The notes below the pieces were generated by a model. That model searched no databases and was not told where the DNA came from. It worked only from the letters and a program-made list of their open reading frames with translations. Position numbers and translations under genes: made by a program. Shown one piece after another: positions 1 to 9,611 of a DNA stretch of 64,000 nt; position 1 is the first letter of the stretch; the number at the start of each line of letters is the position of its first letter. Origin of the DNA: Phymatolithon calcareum (taxonomy: Eukaryota; Rhodophyta; Florideophyceae; Hapalidiales); contig OZ345363.1 of the NCBI GenBank assembly GCA_977006965.1, forward strand, positions 806,001 to 870,000, given 5' to 3'.

Positions 1-189
1 CTACGGACGCAATCAGGACACAAGACTGGATTGCGTGGATAAGATAATTGATCGATTAAGGGTATCGCAAAAGGCTATAAAAGCCAGGCCTTCTAGCCTC
101 TCAGTGAGAGGGAGGGGCATCGTGCTTTTGAGAAGCTAATGTGTTTTGATTGAGGACTGTTTCCCCTCAGTTCGTCTTGCGGGCGTTCT

Positions 190-1040
190 GGCGTCTAAAT
201 TTAGATCTAGACCAGTGTAAGCTTTCCGCAGATGATGTGAAGCTGACGTCGTCCTCAGCAAAGGGACTCCAGGGAATTCTTGACTTGGCGTCGAAATGAG
301 CCCAGGAAAACGACATGAAGTGGAACCCGACGAAAAGCGTCATCCAGTGGACAAGGGCTTCTGCAAAACATCATTTTCAACTATCTGAACGGCAGCTGAA
401 GAAAGAGGGAAATGAAATACCTGGGAGTAACGATTACTGAGGAAGAGATCTAAGATACTAAATTGGTCGAAAGAATTAAGAAGTCACAAAATGTCCTCGG
501 AACTCTAAGACGGCTTGGGGTTTCACTAATGGATTCCACCCGGCGAGGTCAATAAGGTTATACAAATCTCTTGTGCAGTCGAGGTGAGAGTATGCGCTGT
601 ATCTGATACCATGGACACCCGAAGTAGAGCATGATATGAAGAAGATCGAGTCGATGTTCTTCGGTCAAATATTTGGAAAATCTAGAAAAATGCGCGCTGA
701 AGGAGCTGAGCAATGTGCCGTATTGTAAGGCCAAAGGACAGAAGAGACATCCTAGCGCGATTATAAACAATTTGTGCGAACACTAATGAGGCACTTAGAG
801 AATCTCGAGTCAAAACCGGTACCAGAGCAAGACTCCAAGAAGATGCAGAATGTAAGATTGGATGTGATTCACGCCAAAGTAAACCGGTACCTCGCCAGGG
901 CAGCGAACGAAACCTTTTCCAACACAAACATTAAGCAGTACCAAAGAAGAATGTTCCTGAAAGTCCCCACTAAAGTTCCAAGAGACAAAAAACGCCCTAT
1001 ACCACTCACCAAGACAACACTGCCGCTAAAATTGTAAGGC
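190..1040 (+). pseudogene. Degenerate LINE reverse transcriptase, C-terminal part
   Basis: Conceptual translation in shifting frames gives the end of an RT domain. ADDVKL (catalytic motif C with its leading F lost) lies near 225, a YLGVTI segment near 420, and a stretch close to YKSLVQSRxEYALYLIPWTP near 565-620. The same blocks occur in order in the beta LINE at 55.7-57.2 kb (FADDVLL, YLGVSL, YKALIQPRWEYAMHLTPWTE). The reading from about 775 to 1037 corresponds to the basic region after the RT. Several stops and frameshifts show it is dead. The 5' end lies outside the window or was truncated, so the full element cannot be judged. Confidence 0.7.
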
Positions 1041-1514
1041 AAGGAGAAACTGGATACTGGCCATAATATGGTCATTTGGATCATTGCCGTCCATATGCAC
1101 CTCGGAGCTCATAGAACGTACAGGTCAAACTGGAAAAGATGCCCTCATCCGAAGAAAATATCTACACAAGAAGAGCACTTGACGAAGTCCTTGCCATGTT
1201 TCAAGCGGTCAAGACTGCGGCCGAAACATGAAATCATCCGGCGCACTCCCCGTCGACTATGCGTGACCCAGTACAGTGGAATATTTTTCCCCCTCGAGGC
1301 CAAATTATGGGTCAGAGGTAGGTTTTGGTATTCCACCAGATTGCATCGCAACCGACAATGCAAACGTTCAACCAAGAAAGACTGTAACAGAGTAATGTTC
1401 CCATGCCGTTCACTTTTTGTCAGTCCGATAGCTATTCGTTCCCTGTATGTTCACCTGCCGTTCATCAAGTGCACCCGTGCTGAAAATGACTGATACTAGT
1501 CTAGTGATTTCACC

Positions 1515-1542
1515 GAGAGTGCACCACTGCGGGTACACTCTC
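1515..1542. repeat. Imperfect hairpin (11-bp arms)
   Basis: GAGAGTGCACC at 1515-1525 pairs with GGTACACTCTC at 1532-1542, one mismatch and a 6-nt loop. It sits in the presumed 3' untranslated part of the LINE relic and could be a structured RNA element. No function can be assigned. Confidence 0.4.
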
Positions 1543-1659
1543 TGTGGTTAGACTACTTAAGCAAAGAAGCTCTCTCCAGCAGAGGAACTAGACCATCAAC
1601 TAAAGATTAACACTTTCAACAAAACGCCATCAACTGGTTACAAAAACCCTGTACGTGGC

Positions 1660-1747
1660 CGTATGGCCTTCGCAAAGTTGTCCCAAGCGCCTGCTTTTGC
1701 GTTGGTAACTTTTAAATAAACATTCCCACTTCATCTTCTTCTTCTAC
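1660..1747 (+). repeat. 3' end of a CTT-tailed retroelement family
   Basis: The segment ends GCGTTGGTAAC, then TAAATAAACATTCCC, then a CTTCTTCTT tail. The same end occurs at 55144-55200 (+), 61490-61530 (-) and, partly, at 40993-41012 (-). The 55.1-kb copy is framed by a TSD, which shows this is the 3' terminus of a retrotransposon. Whether it belongs to the LINE relic just upstream or to a separate SINE is not settled. Confidence 0.6.
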
Positions 1748-1950
1748 ACTAGCGTCTCCCGGGACTGCAAGTTTTCAATTACCAGACCAACTCTAATGGC
1801 TCCGTTGTTGCCATGAATAAGTCCCACTCCGGCTCTAACTTCGGATAGATTCCTGACATCTTCATCTCTGCCCATTTCTTCCGCAGCTAGTCGCAGTACG
1901 AAGGCGGTATCATCGCCGATCGTAATTGTGGACGTATCTTGCTCTTCTCG

Positions 1951-2552
1951 TCAGGAAAGATTACCTTGCCTACGGAATTGCTCAGTTGTTATTCTATTAA
2001 AAGCAAAAGAAGCCAAAACAACAGCCTCAGACAAAAGCAAAAACGCGGCACCAATTAAGGCGCTTGCTAGACTTCTTGGTCGGATTTTCTTTCCAGTGCT
2101 CAGACGCACTGAACTGACTTGTGAACATGAAACGACAGTTGGATCCACAACACTGGAAGTAAACTTATCAAGAAACGCTGTAAGCGTGCTCCAGAGCACC
2201 CTGCCTCGTGTTACTAGCAAGTCTTCCATCTCTTGAGCGTAAAGAATATTGTAGATAGAAATTTTGTGCAGCGATTCGCTGCCAGCGAACCGTGGTCGAC
2301 TTCTAGTTTTGCTAGTGCCGAAGTGATCGCGAGTACTCGAACACCCTTGAATTCACGGTGTTCATATTCACTTGCCGAGGCAACAGTGTTCAGAAAGGTG
2401 CCATGGACGACAAGTAAAGTTAAATTTTGGTTTCCCGACCCAATGCTTCCTGCCTCAAATCCCCAAGGCTTCTCAATAACTGGACCTTCGCAGCCTAAGC
2501 CCCAGGTACTTGGATTTCTGTATTTCTGAATTCTGCAAGGTTCAAAAAGCAT
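1951..2552 (-). pseudogene. Possible continuation of an unidentified minus-strand gene
   Basis: Two minus-strand frames (2214-2552, 112 aa; 1951-2229, 92 aa) follow the 208-aa frame that ends at 2495 and overlap it at its 3' side. The second contains a roughly 20-residue hydrophobic run (ALIGAAFLLLSEAVVLASFA) that could be a membrane segment. No family is recognised. The chained, frame-shifted arrangement suggests either a decayed gene or exons separated by unrecognised introns. Confidence 0.25.
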
Positions 2553-3121
2553 ACAGCGTTTCCAGTGCCATGATGTAGTGCAACGCAGCCCATGTACTTA
2601 TTAAAGACCATGGACTTGTAAAAGCTCACCGGCCGCAGACTGCCTCCCACTTTCTCGACACCTGTCACTAAAACATCGACTACCACGTGCTGTCGCAAAG
2701 CCTCGGTAGTTTGAGAGCTCAAATTTCTTACGAATAGGCCTTGGTTTGCTCTGTCAGGTGCCAGCTCCCCTCCATAAATTGTCTGCTTCACGATTGTTGA
2801 GCGTTGACCCGGAAGAGTCACTGTGCTGTTGCGAGTGGACAGTCGTATGAAGGGAGAGATGTCGGCCACGTCTCGTTTCACAACCCTTTTGTTTTTGCCA
2901 AGCTCAAGGAGTCTGTCAAATTCGGGAAATGTATTTTCCCGAATTTCGCGCATCAACTTCCGAAGATTTTCTTGATATGCAAATGCCCTATAGTCGGCAA
3001 CGCACATTTTCAAAAAGCTGACGTTCCTATTCCCAATTTCTTGCGACTTGTACGCGGACAACAAGACATTGTTCGTCCTTGTTGCACCTTGTAGACACGC
3101 AATGATGCAGTGGCACAACAA
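2495..3121 (-). CDS. Hypothetical protein, 208 aa, family unknown
   Basis: An open minus-strand frame of 208 codons with mixed composition and no low-complexity run. I recognise no motif. Its start is ambiguous, because the same strand remains partly open upstream to about 3.98 kb in other frames (for example 3474-3806). It may be one exon of a larger gene or a fragment of an unrecognised mobile element. Confidence 0.35.
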   Translation of the reverse strand: MLCHCIIACLQGATRTNNVLLSAYKSQEIGNRNVSFLKMCVADYRAFAYQENLRKLMREIRENTFPEFDRLLELGKNKRVVKRDVADISPFIRLSTRNSTVTLPGQRSTIVKQTIYGGELAPDRANQGLFVRNLSSQTTEALRQHVVVDVLVTGVEKVGGSLRPVSFYKSMVFNKYMGCVALHHGTGNAVCFLNLAEFRNTEIQVPGA

Positions 3122-3472
3122 GCTGCAGGAATAGGCGACCTAAATTCCAGCATAGGTTCTGCAAGCAGGAAGCACGCAATATGCTTCCACCAAAGCCCAT
3201 AGCTGAAAGGCAATCGGAAGCCTATTTAAGCAGTTCTCCCTTTGTAGTTTTAGTAGAGAGCATCTGATCTTCTCATCGGAGAGAGATCACCCCTTTTCAA
3301 GATAAACAATTCTTCCTCTTTTCACCACCAGTGATTACAACCTTGGCGTCTGATGTCGTCTGTAAAATGGTCTCTCGTATGCTCGATTTCCCATTGTCCC
3401 AAACTTCGATTCCACAGGTACTTGTCGTAATGCGTGCGTTTTTGGTTGTCTGCAACTGTCTCAACGGTTGAG

Positions 3473-3545
3473 CTCATAGAATTTGGAACAACCTCAGTCG
3501 AGGTTGAGACTCAACCTCGACTGAGGTTGTTCCAAATTCTATGAG
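3473..3545. repeat. Perfect 73-nt palindrome, 36-bp arms, 1-nt spacer
   Basis: Bases 3473-3508 are the exact reverse complement of 3510-3545, with a single A between at 3509. The symmetry stops abruptly on both sides. The right arm lies in the 110-aa minus-strand frame at 3474-3806, so the left arm looks like an inverted copy of that coding stretch. Confidence 0.95.
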
Positions 3546-3806
3546 CGACAGGTCGACGTGCATGCATGCGCCCGTTAAATACACAGCGATTCTGGAGCTC
3601 ATGTTGTAATATCGCCCGTGCACTGTCACAACGCCGAGTCTGCTTTCGACCCAGCGCAAAGTACCACCGCGGAGAATGTGTCGTTTTCCAGACGCTCTGA
3701 CTGTGAGCCTTACCATGTATTCCAGAACGGGTACGGTGATGATAGTCACAACCAGATAACGAATGACGTTGAACACGCCTACTTCCAAAGGCAAATTCAG
3801 GTTCAT
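3474..3806 (-). CDS. Hypothetical 110-aa frame ending in the palindrome
   Basis: A minus-strand frame rich in V, I and L with a possible membrane segment near residues 11-32. Its last 24 or so codons are encoded by the 73-nt palindrome, so the natural C-terminus may have been replaced by the inverted copy. No homologue is recognised. Confidence 0.25.
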   Translation of the reverse strand: MNLNLPLEVGVFNVIRYLVVTIITVPVLEYMVRLTVRASGKRHILRGGTLRWVESRLGVVTVHGRYYNMSSRIAVYLTGACMHVDLSLIEFGTTSVEVESQPRLRLFQIL

Positions 3807-4329
3807 GGTGATGCCTTCGCTTACGAGACGCTTCGAAAGCAGTTTCTATCTTCCCAAATCTTAGTTGCCGAAGCTGGCAACGAAGGAAGAAGGCACCTGT
3901 CTGCATGCTCCCGCCCGCCTTGGCACCATCGCATGATCGTGCAACAGTTATCACACGAATCAGGAACGAGTCACACATGTGCCAGAAACAGGACAGGTGG
4001 CCAAACCCAGGTGTCCGTAACCGCTCAGAGCATCTCGAAAGGCGCGACCAAAAAGCTATTTTGTAGGAAATTTATCATTTGAGAAGGCGTGGTGCCGTAT
4101 TAGACATGAACACAAAACCCTCTGAGGTAGAGCTCTGCTCGGTCGCGAACCACGCACGACCGAAACCTAAACAATGGTAAAATTTCGACCAAAGCCTGTG
4201 CGGTCCAGTGCAGCTTGAAGTTTTAGATTGCTTACAAGTGGCTCCATGGCGGCGCTTTGCGCCTATGCAAAAGATAGAAAATGAAGCGTGTAAAGTATGG
4301 AGAACTTAAACAAAAGATCTATTCCTCCA

Positions 4330-5080
4330 ATTTAGTGTCCTTCTCCGTCCCCCTCCCGTCTCCGTGTTTTGCATATTTACCCTCCGCTAACCCTTGTCCA
4401 CTCCTCGTGTGAATCCCGTGTCCTGATCTGCCCAACGTTCCAGCTCATGTCCTTGCTCCGCTCCATGCGTCACTGGTCTGCACTCCGTCACCCCCAAATT
4501 TTACTCTTCGCCTACTGATCCGCCACACTTGTAATTACTCGCGTGCTGAGTATCGGCTCTCTCGTTCCTCCTCTATCCGCCCTGTGTCACTCTGTATTTT
4601 TCCTATTCACCCTTTGCGCCACTCTCCGCTTACTAGTTTCCACAATTTCATCACTCCGCTGCCCTCGATACGCCCCTCGTGTCGCTTTCGCTTTACCCCG
4701 TCCGAGTTTTGCATCACTTCCATTTCATCATTTGTGCTCGTCCCTTTTTCCTCCTTTGTCCTTCTTGGCACATCGTTTCTACCCTTGTGCCCTTGTCGTC
4801 ACTCTCCTTTAACCCTTTGCGTTTCTCTCAATTTACTCCTTGTCGAACTTCGTCCCGCTCTCTTTCCGTTGGTACGCCTCTTGTACCACTCCAATTCTAC
4901 TCTTTGCCCCCGTTTTGTCAATCTCTATTTTTCTATTGTACCCTTCTTGAACTACCCCTATATCCCTCGTGCCCACTTCTTACACCCCTGTGTCACTCTC
5001 TTACTTCTGGTGCGTCTTTTGTGGGACCCCAATTTTACAACTCCCTCTCCCTTGTGTCGTTCTCCGAGCCCAACTAGGCC
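4330..5080 (+). repeat. Pyrimidine-rich degenerate tandem repeat
   Basis: About 750 bp with a strong C/T bias on the plus strand. Variants of CCYTGTGTCACTCTC recur: CCTGTGTCACTCTG near 4579, GCGCCACTCTCC near 4616, TTGTCGTCACTCTCC near 4794, CCTGTGTCACTCTC near 4987, CTTGTGTCGTTCTCC near 5052. Open frames across it encode only S/L/P/F-rich peptides and are most likely by-products of composition. Confidence 0.7.
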
Positions 5081-5149
5081 CTGACGAGGGTTCAAAAGCC
5101 CGCTTTTTGTTTGGTTTTCTGGAGGCCTCTCCGGCCCGCTCCAAAGTCC

Positions 5150-5187
5150 CAGCGCGGCAAGGAGGGCATGCCCTCTTTGCCGCGCTG
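5150..5187. repeat. 38-bp GC-rich palindrome
   Basis: CAGCGCGGCAAGGAGGGCA and its near-perfect inverse (one mismatched pair) meet with no spacer at GGGCATGCCC. It lies just beyond the pyrimidine-rich repeat and could be the tip of a decayed element or a strong RNA hairpin. Confidence 0.85.
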
Positions 5188-7053
5188 TGAGTTTGGATAT
5201 TACCCCTCCATCAGGTGACTAGCTTCATAAAACGTGAGAAAACGTTATGTTTATTCTAGCTTCATGAGATAATTGAATATCGGTGACTCGAGTTTATTGA
5301 CAGCTGTCCAATTGACCTTGGGCAATTGTGCGGAGTCCGGGAGAGAACGGGAGGGGGCCCAGGCCGGAAATTGTTGGATTTGTGGAACGCTCTCTGCGCT
5401 CCGTTGAACGACCGTGAAGATCGCAATCTCGACGCACATCTCATCCATGACTGAACAGAGGTGTTGATGTCATTTGATGTCGAGGAGCGTATAGGATGAT
5501 GACCGACAAAACAAAAGAGTTCTTATGGATACCACTGTAGGTCGTGATACAAAGTGTGGAGATTTGGATCTCTCTTAATTTCTTCTATGTTTTTGGGTGG
5601 ACATCCACTGTAGGCTAAGCGTTATGATCATGATTGGATCATAGCACACAGAATTTTCCATCAATTCTCCCTATGATCCCCGGTTGGCCTTGAAAGCTCT
5701 ACAGGGTAATATTAACTTGCCCAGTATATATATATACAGTATTGCAAATATGTGCTCAAAATTGGGCGCGAAAAAGGAGATGGGCCAATTGGAAATGGCA
5801 TTGACCTTCCCCGTCGTCAGAACCTTGGAACGGTACTGCATCGCGTCTGAACTTCTTCTGCAGGTAGCTCCACCTTTTCGCATCGTACGAAGCCTTGCTA
5901 GGAGACTGGGACTTGTGACTCCAGCTGGTCTTTCTTCTTCTTGATTAGTGCGGAAACATCACGCACTCAAAAGGTGAGCGTCCGAAGCTGTTTTGCAGCA
6001 GCTTCTCCTTGTTCAGATACATGAATGCATCGAAGAGTCTCTGTCGCCATAGCTCTTCTACAATTTTTGTGCCCACTCGAGCCAATAGACGTAAGTCTGC
6101 GGACCATGTCGTTTACGGTGCTTTTTTCTTTTTGCTTTTCTATGTTCCTTTCATTTACTTGATCCTACGCGACTGCTACAGTAGTGATGTTGGTCAAGCT
6201 CTTCCGATCCTCTTTGGGGAGCAAAACGAAGCCGGCAAATCATAATGGTGCGCATCCGCCAATGTAAAGGTGTATCTGTCACGAGCATCTTTCCAATGCA
6301 TGCCGCCCTGATTATGTTAACGTGCAACTGCACGGGTGCTGTACTAACACCGGACGTGTAACTACTACACGTGCATTAATAGTGACAGTCGATGACCATT
6401 ATAGAACGCAACTTCGTGCACAACGCTTGATAGCGTACAAATCGCAAAGAATCTTTTGCAACGTGAAAAGTCCTCACATATCTCTGAGATGATGATATTC
6501 TCTAATCCTTTTTCCCGTCGAAAAGGCCGAGCTTGTTCAATCTTCCAAGCATCATTCATGCTTCGATTCCTACAGTAGTACAGTATGTGGAACATCAGTC
6601 TGAGAAGGTACGGATTGCCCTGCTCACTGCAGATGAGATTCATCGGGACATCGATACAGACCGCGGCATCAACAAAGATCGCCAGGATGAAGCAGAAATG
6701 TAAGCTTCCAGGCCCCTTGGATACAGTAGTGTCGTGCTCGATCCTTGTTAGCTACTGTACACGTGCATCGCGCGATGTGTTTGAAACAGTCCAATGTGAA
6801 CTGCGCAGAGGTTGCGTGCACAGCACCTGCGGAGCAATCTCTGCCATTGGCACGCGGCGCATTTTAATTGGGCACGGCGCATCGATTCACAGAACATAAA
6901 ATTCCACTCATCAATTTCGTCCCGCCGACCTACAGTATGTCCAATTCTGTACACTGGTTCTTTCCCCGCTGGCACTGCGAACATTCTTCGTTTTTCTACT
7001 CCACATTACAACCAATATAACGCATGTTGCGCACAGAACAACACACCGTCATC
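5188..7053. other. Non-coding stretch upstream of the kinase
   Basis: No supported gene. Frames of 60-104 codons on both strands have no recognisable motif. A short TATATATATATA run lies near 5725. Confidence 0.5.
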
Positions 7054-7216
7054 AATTCTTCTGGCTCTCGCGCTCGCTTGCTTCATTATTGACCTATTAC
7101 TAACTCCACTGTCTCCCGCAACGTCGTCAAGTGAACTACATCGGCTCCCACCTCACTCCCAAGGCCGTGGTCACCGTCCGCAAATCTTTTCCGCGTGCCG
7201 GACCCATCTTAGACGT
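7054..7216 (+). promoter_or_regulatory. Kinase 5' leader, copied at 11718-11880
   Basis: These 163 bp recur without indels and with only a few substitutions at 11718-11880. There they form the 5' part of a LINE insertion bounded by a TSD. If that copy arose by template switching onto the kinase mRNA, the upstream edge at about 7054 marks, or lies close to, the transcription start, and the first ATG of the kinase lies about 270 nt downstream. Confidence 0.55.
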
Positions 7217-7324
7217 TCCCGCGCATTCGCGGAGGAAAAGACTTGTGCGCTGGCGCCCGCCCTACTCTGGCCAAGGCCGCTTCCGCGGCCCCCTTCGCCA
7301 AGTCGCTGGTCGCTCCCGCCCAAG

Positions 7325-8321
7325 ATGATGTGCGCCTCCGAGAACACAGACTGTTTGTTCGAACTTTCGGAGCTGGAGCACACACGCACCATAGGTGAGG
7401 GAACAAGCTCCATCGTTTATGCCGGTGAATGGCGTGGCATGGATGTTGCCGTCAAGGTGCTTCGTGGCGGTCTTTGTGCCCGTGCCGAGGAGGAAGCGGA
7501 GAGTGAAAGAAGCATTAATTCCATCTTGCGACATCCCAATATCGTTCCGTTGCTCGGCTCAGCTGGCGTACCCGGCGGTGCACATGCGCTTGTCTTTGAA
7601 TACTGTCCTGGGGGGACGCTCGACGTCAGAAAACTGGGGTATGCCAACGCGGAGCAGGCGATTGATGTTGCTCTTGACGTTGCCCGCGCATTGGAATATG
7701 CACACAGCCGTGGAGTAATTCATCGGGATATTAAGCCGTCACAGGTACTCCTAGGCTGCTGTGGGCGGGCATTGTTGGCCGACTGGGGACTCGCCACGCA
7801 AGTGGGCTCTTCTGAGTGTACGATCGGCGAAACCGGAACCTGGGAATACGTACGTATACATTTTTACTCATAGCATCTGTCATGCGCGCGTCGAAGAGTC
7901 TCTTTTGTACTGACCCGATGATGACTCTGTTTTTTCTGGACTGGCTTGTCCTTAGATGGCTCCGGAGGTGATCAACTGCCAGCAACCATACGGCTTTGCA
8001 GCTGACGTTTTCTCTTTTGGCATTCTGCTCTGGACACTTCTTGCTGGTGAAGCTTATCCGTACGAGGCCGAGTTTCTACTACCCGAACAAGCCGCGCACG
8101 CCGTTGCGCGCGGCGATCTACGTCCACGTCGTCTCTCACGTCTATCAGATGCACCGGCGCTGGAAGATCTGATGCAATTATGTTGGACACACGATCCGCA
8201 CGAGCGACCAACCATGACCAATGTCCTCGACGCTCTGCTTGTTATCCGCGACGACCTTGCCGAAGCGCGCAATGGCGCACCCAGTCGACATGGCGGCTGG
8301 GGAGGTTGGTTCTGGAATTGA
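7325..8321 (+). CDS. Ser/Thr (TKL-like) protein kinase, two exons
   Basis: Exons 7325-7849 and 7956-8321 encode 296 aa that are almost entirely kinase domain. Visible landmarks are the glycine loop IGEGTSSIV (residues 23-31), VAVK with Lys44, HRDIKPSQ (133-140) with catalytic Asp135, GTWEYMAPE across the splice junction, ADVFSFG, and a C-terminal RP. The DFG triplet reads DWG (153-155), which keeps the metal-binding Asp. The intron is GT-AG and joins TAC to ATG in frame. The first of two adjacent ATGs is used; upstream frame remains open but resembles leader sequence. Dual-specificity activity cannot be excluded. Substrates are unknown. Confidence 0.9.
7850..7955 (+). other. Kinase intron (106 bp, GT-AG)
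   Basis: Starts GTACGTATA and ends CTTGTCCTTAG. Removing it fuses the TWEY and MAPEV segments of the kinase activation loop in frame. Confidence 0.9.
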
Positions 8322-8449
8322 CAACCTTCTTCCTCTGCGCGCCGTGTGCCACGTGGCTGTCTGCACGATCTCATCATAAATTTTCGTTGCAATCTCTATT
8401 CATTTTCTGATCGGCATGGACAATAGGACCGTATTGATAATCCCCGCGC

Positions 8450-8992
8450 ATGGGCGAGAAAGATACCCCTTCTGAGGAGTCGCGCCTACAGACTCACGTG
8501 CTCGAACTTCAGGAGACCGTCACAGCGCTGTCTGCCGCCGGACGCGCCCTCGCTCTTCGCGATGCTCACGCCCGCGCCGGACTGTGCGTTGAGTGTGCGG
8601 CTGGGGCATCTGAGGCGCGTGCTCGCAAGTGGGCACTCATTGTGGAGCACAATGAGCGTCTCGAAGAGGATTCTCGTCTTCTGCACTATCGCATCAGAGT
8701 TGCCGAGGAGAATATTACGACACTGCGGGCCGCATTGAACGCGGAGCGTATCCGGTCGGAGATTGCAGAGAAGCAGTGTCGACAGGCACGTCGAATGCTC
8801 GAGGCCACTGAGAAGCATTTGTTTGAGGAGCGACGGATCACGTGGGAGCGCGAAGAGGACGGTGGATTTGTCGCTCGTCAGCGATCTGTCAGTACGGCTG
8901 GTCTCTTTGATGCTGCTTGCGAGACGAGTGCTGCACCGAGTAAGTCTTTTCAGGTGCGCACAAGACTCGGGAGAATTTTTGCAAGGAGGTAG
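8450..8992 (+). CDS. Coiled-coil protein, 180 aa
   Basis: Intronless frame beginning MGEKDTPSEES, about 130 bp after the kinase stop and on the same strand. Residues of about 15-135 are rich in E, R, A and L with heptad-like spacing (for example ELQETVTALSAAGRALALRD and VAEENITTLRAALNAER), so a coiled coil is expected. Two cysteines sit close together (LCVECAAG). The C-terminus is basic. No family is recognised. GC-rich codon use matches the kinase and helicase, which supports a real gene. Convergent with DBP5. Confidence 0.7.
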   Translation: MGEKDTPSEESRLQTHVLELQETVTALSAAGRALALRDAHARAGLCVECAAGASEARARKWALIVEHNERLEEDSRLLHYRIRVAEENITTLRAALNAERIRSEIAEKQCRQARRMLEATEKHLFEERRITWEREEDGGFVARQRSVSTAGLFDAACETSAAPSKSFQVRTRLGRIFARR

Positions 8993-8999
8993 CGGTTTG

Positions 9000-9350
9000 C
9001 GGAGTACGTAGTTTTATTGTGCTTGAATTTTTGGTAGATCTCTCCAGTAGGGAGAGAATAAGCTAAGCAATTTACTCGTCTGACTCAAGGTTGGATTACT
9101 AAAATATATTCCGCTTCGACTTGCTACCGAACCAGAAGATATTAGTAATCTTTCTCGTTCCCTGTCGCCATTTGCCCGATGCAAATGTGATTAACTTCTG
9201 TTGGGGCAGCGCGTGACTCGATCCCATCTGTTACTCAACTGAGGTCTTGAATGCCTGTAAAAAATCAAATTATTTACCAATAGAGGTCCCGAACCAGTTT
9301 CCGAGTCCCCTTCGTTTTCATTGCAACCTGCAAGCCTCGCCCTAATAATC
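9000..9350. other. Intergenic, nothing recognised
   Basis: AT-rich spacer between the coiled-coil gene and the decayed DBP5 3' duplicate. No feature seen. Confidence 0.5.
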
Positions 9351-9369
9351 AACAGAGTTTATTCTTTGC

Positions 9370-9519
9370 TTAGTGAGGTCCGCTCGGCAAGCTCTCTATC
9401 CCCAATTTTTTGTTGCATTGATTCTCGAGATCAGTAAGAATCGACTTCTTACCGGACCCGAAGTTAACAGCAATATCCTTCGTTCTGAGACTCCCAGTTG
9501 GTCCGATCCGAACTAGATC
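9370..9519 (-). pseudogene. Decayed duplicate of the DBP5 3' end
   Basis: The minus-strand translation VRIGPTGS, DIAVNF and ILTDLENQCNKKL matches, in order and spacing, HRIGRTGR, GIAINF and ILADLEKYYDKKI at the C-terminus of the intact helicase just upstream of it (9612-11033). GCTCGGCAAG and a TTTATTCTTTG/TTTATTCCTTG block downstream of the stop are shared too, so the 3' untranslated region was copied as well. Motif VI has lost two arginines and the C-terminus is frame-shifted. Confidence 0.75.
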
Positions 9520-9611
9520 TAGTTGCACAGAAAAAGTCATGACTCGATTCCACAAGGGGGCCGAACGAGCTCCTGGGACGCCTTCATCTTACATTAAAAT
9601 GACTAAACAAT

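Noticed and set aside
4543-5084. Long overlapping plus-strand frames (89-166 codons)
   Set aside because: They arise from the C/T-rich repeat, encode S/L/P/F-rich low-complexity peptides in all three frames, and have no motif.
6812-7324. N-terminal extension of the kinase to 6812
   Set aside because: The upstream open frame overlaps the leader that was retro-copied, and has poor coding character. The double ATG at 7325 precedes recognisable kinase sequence.
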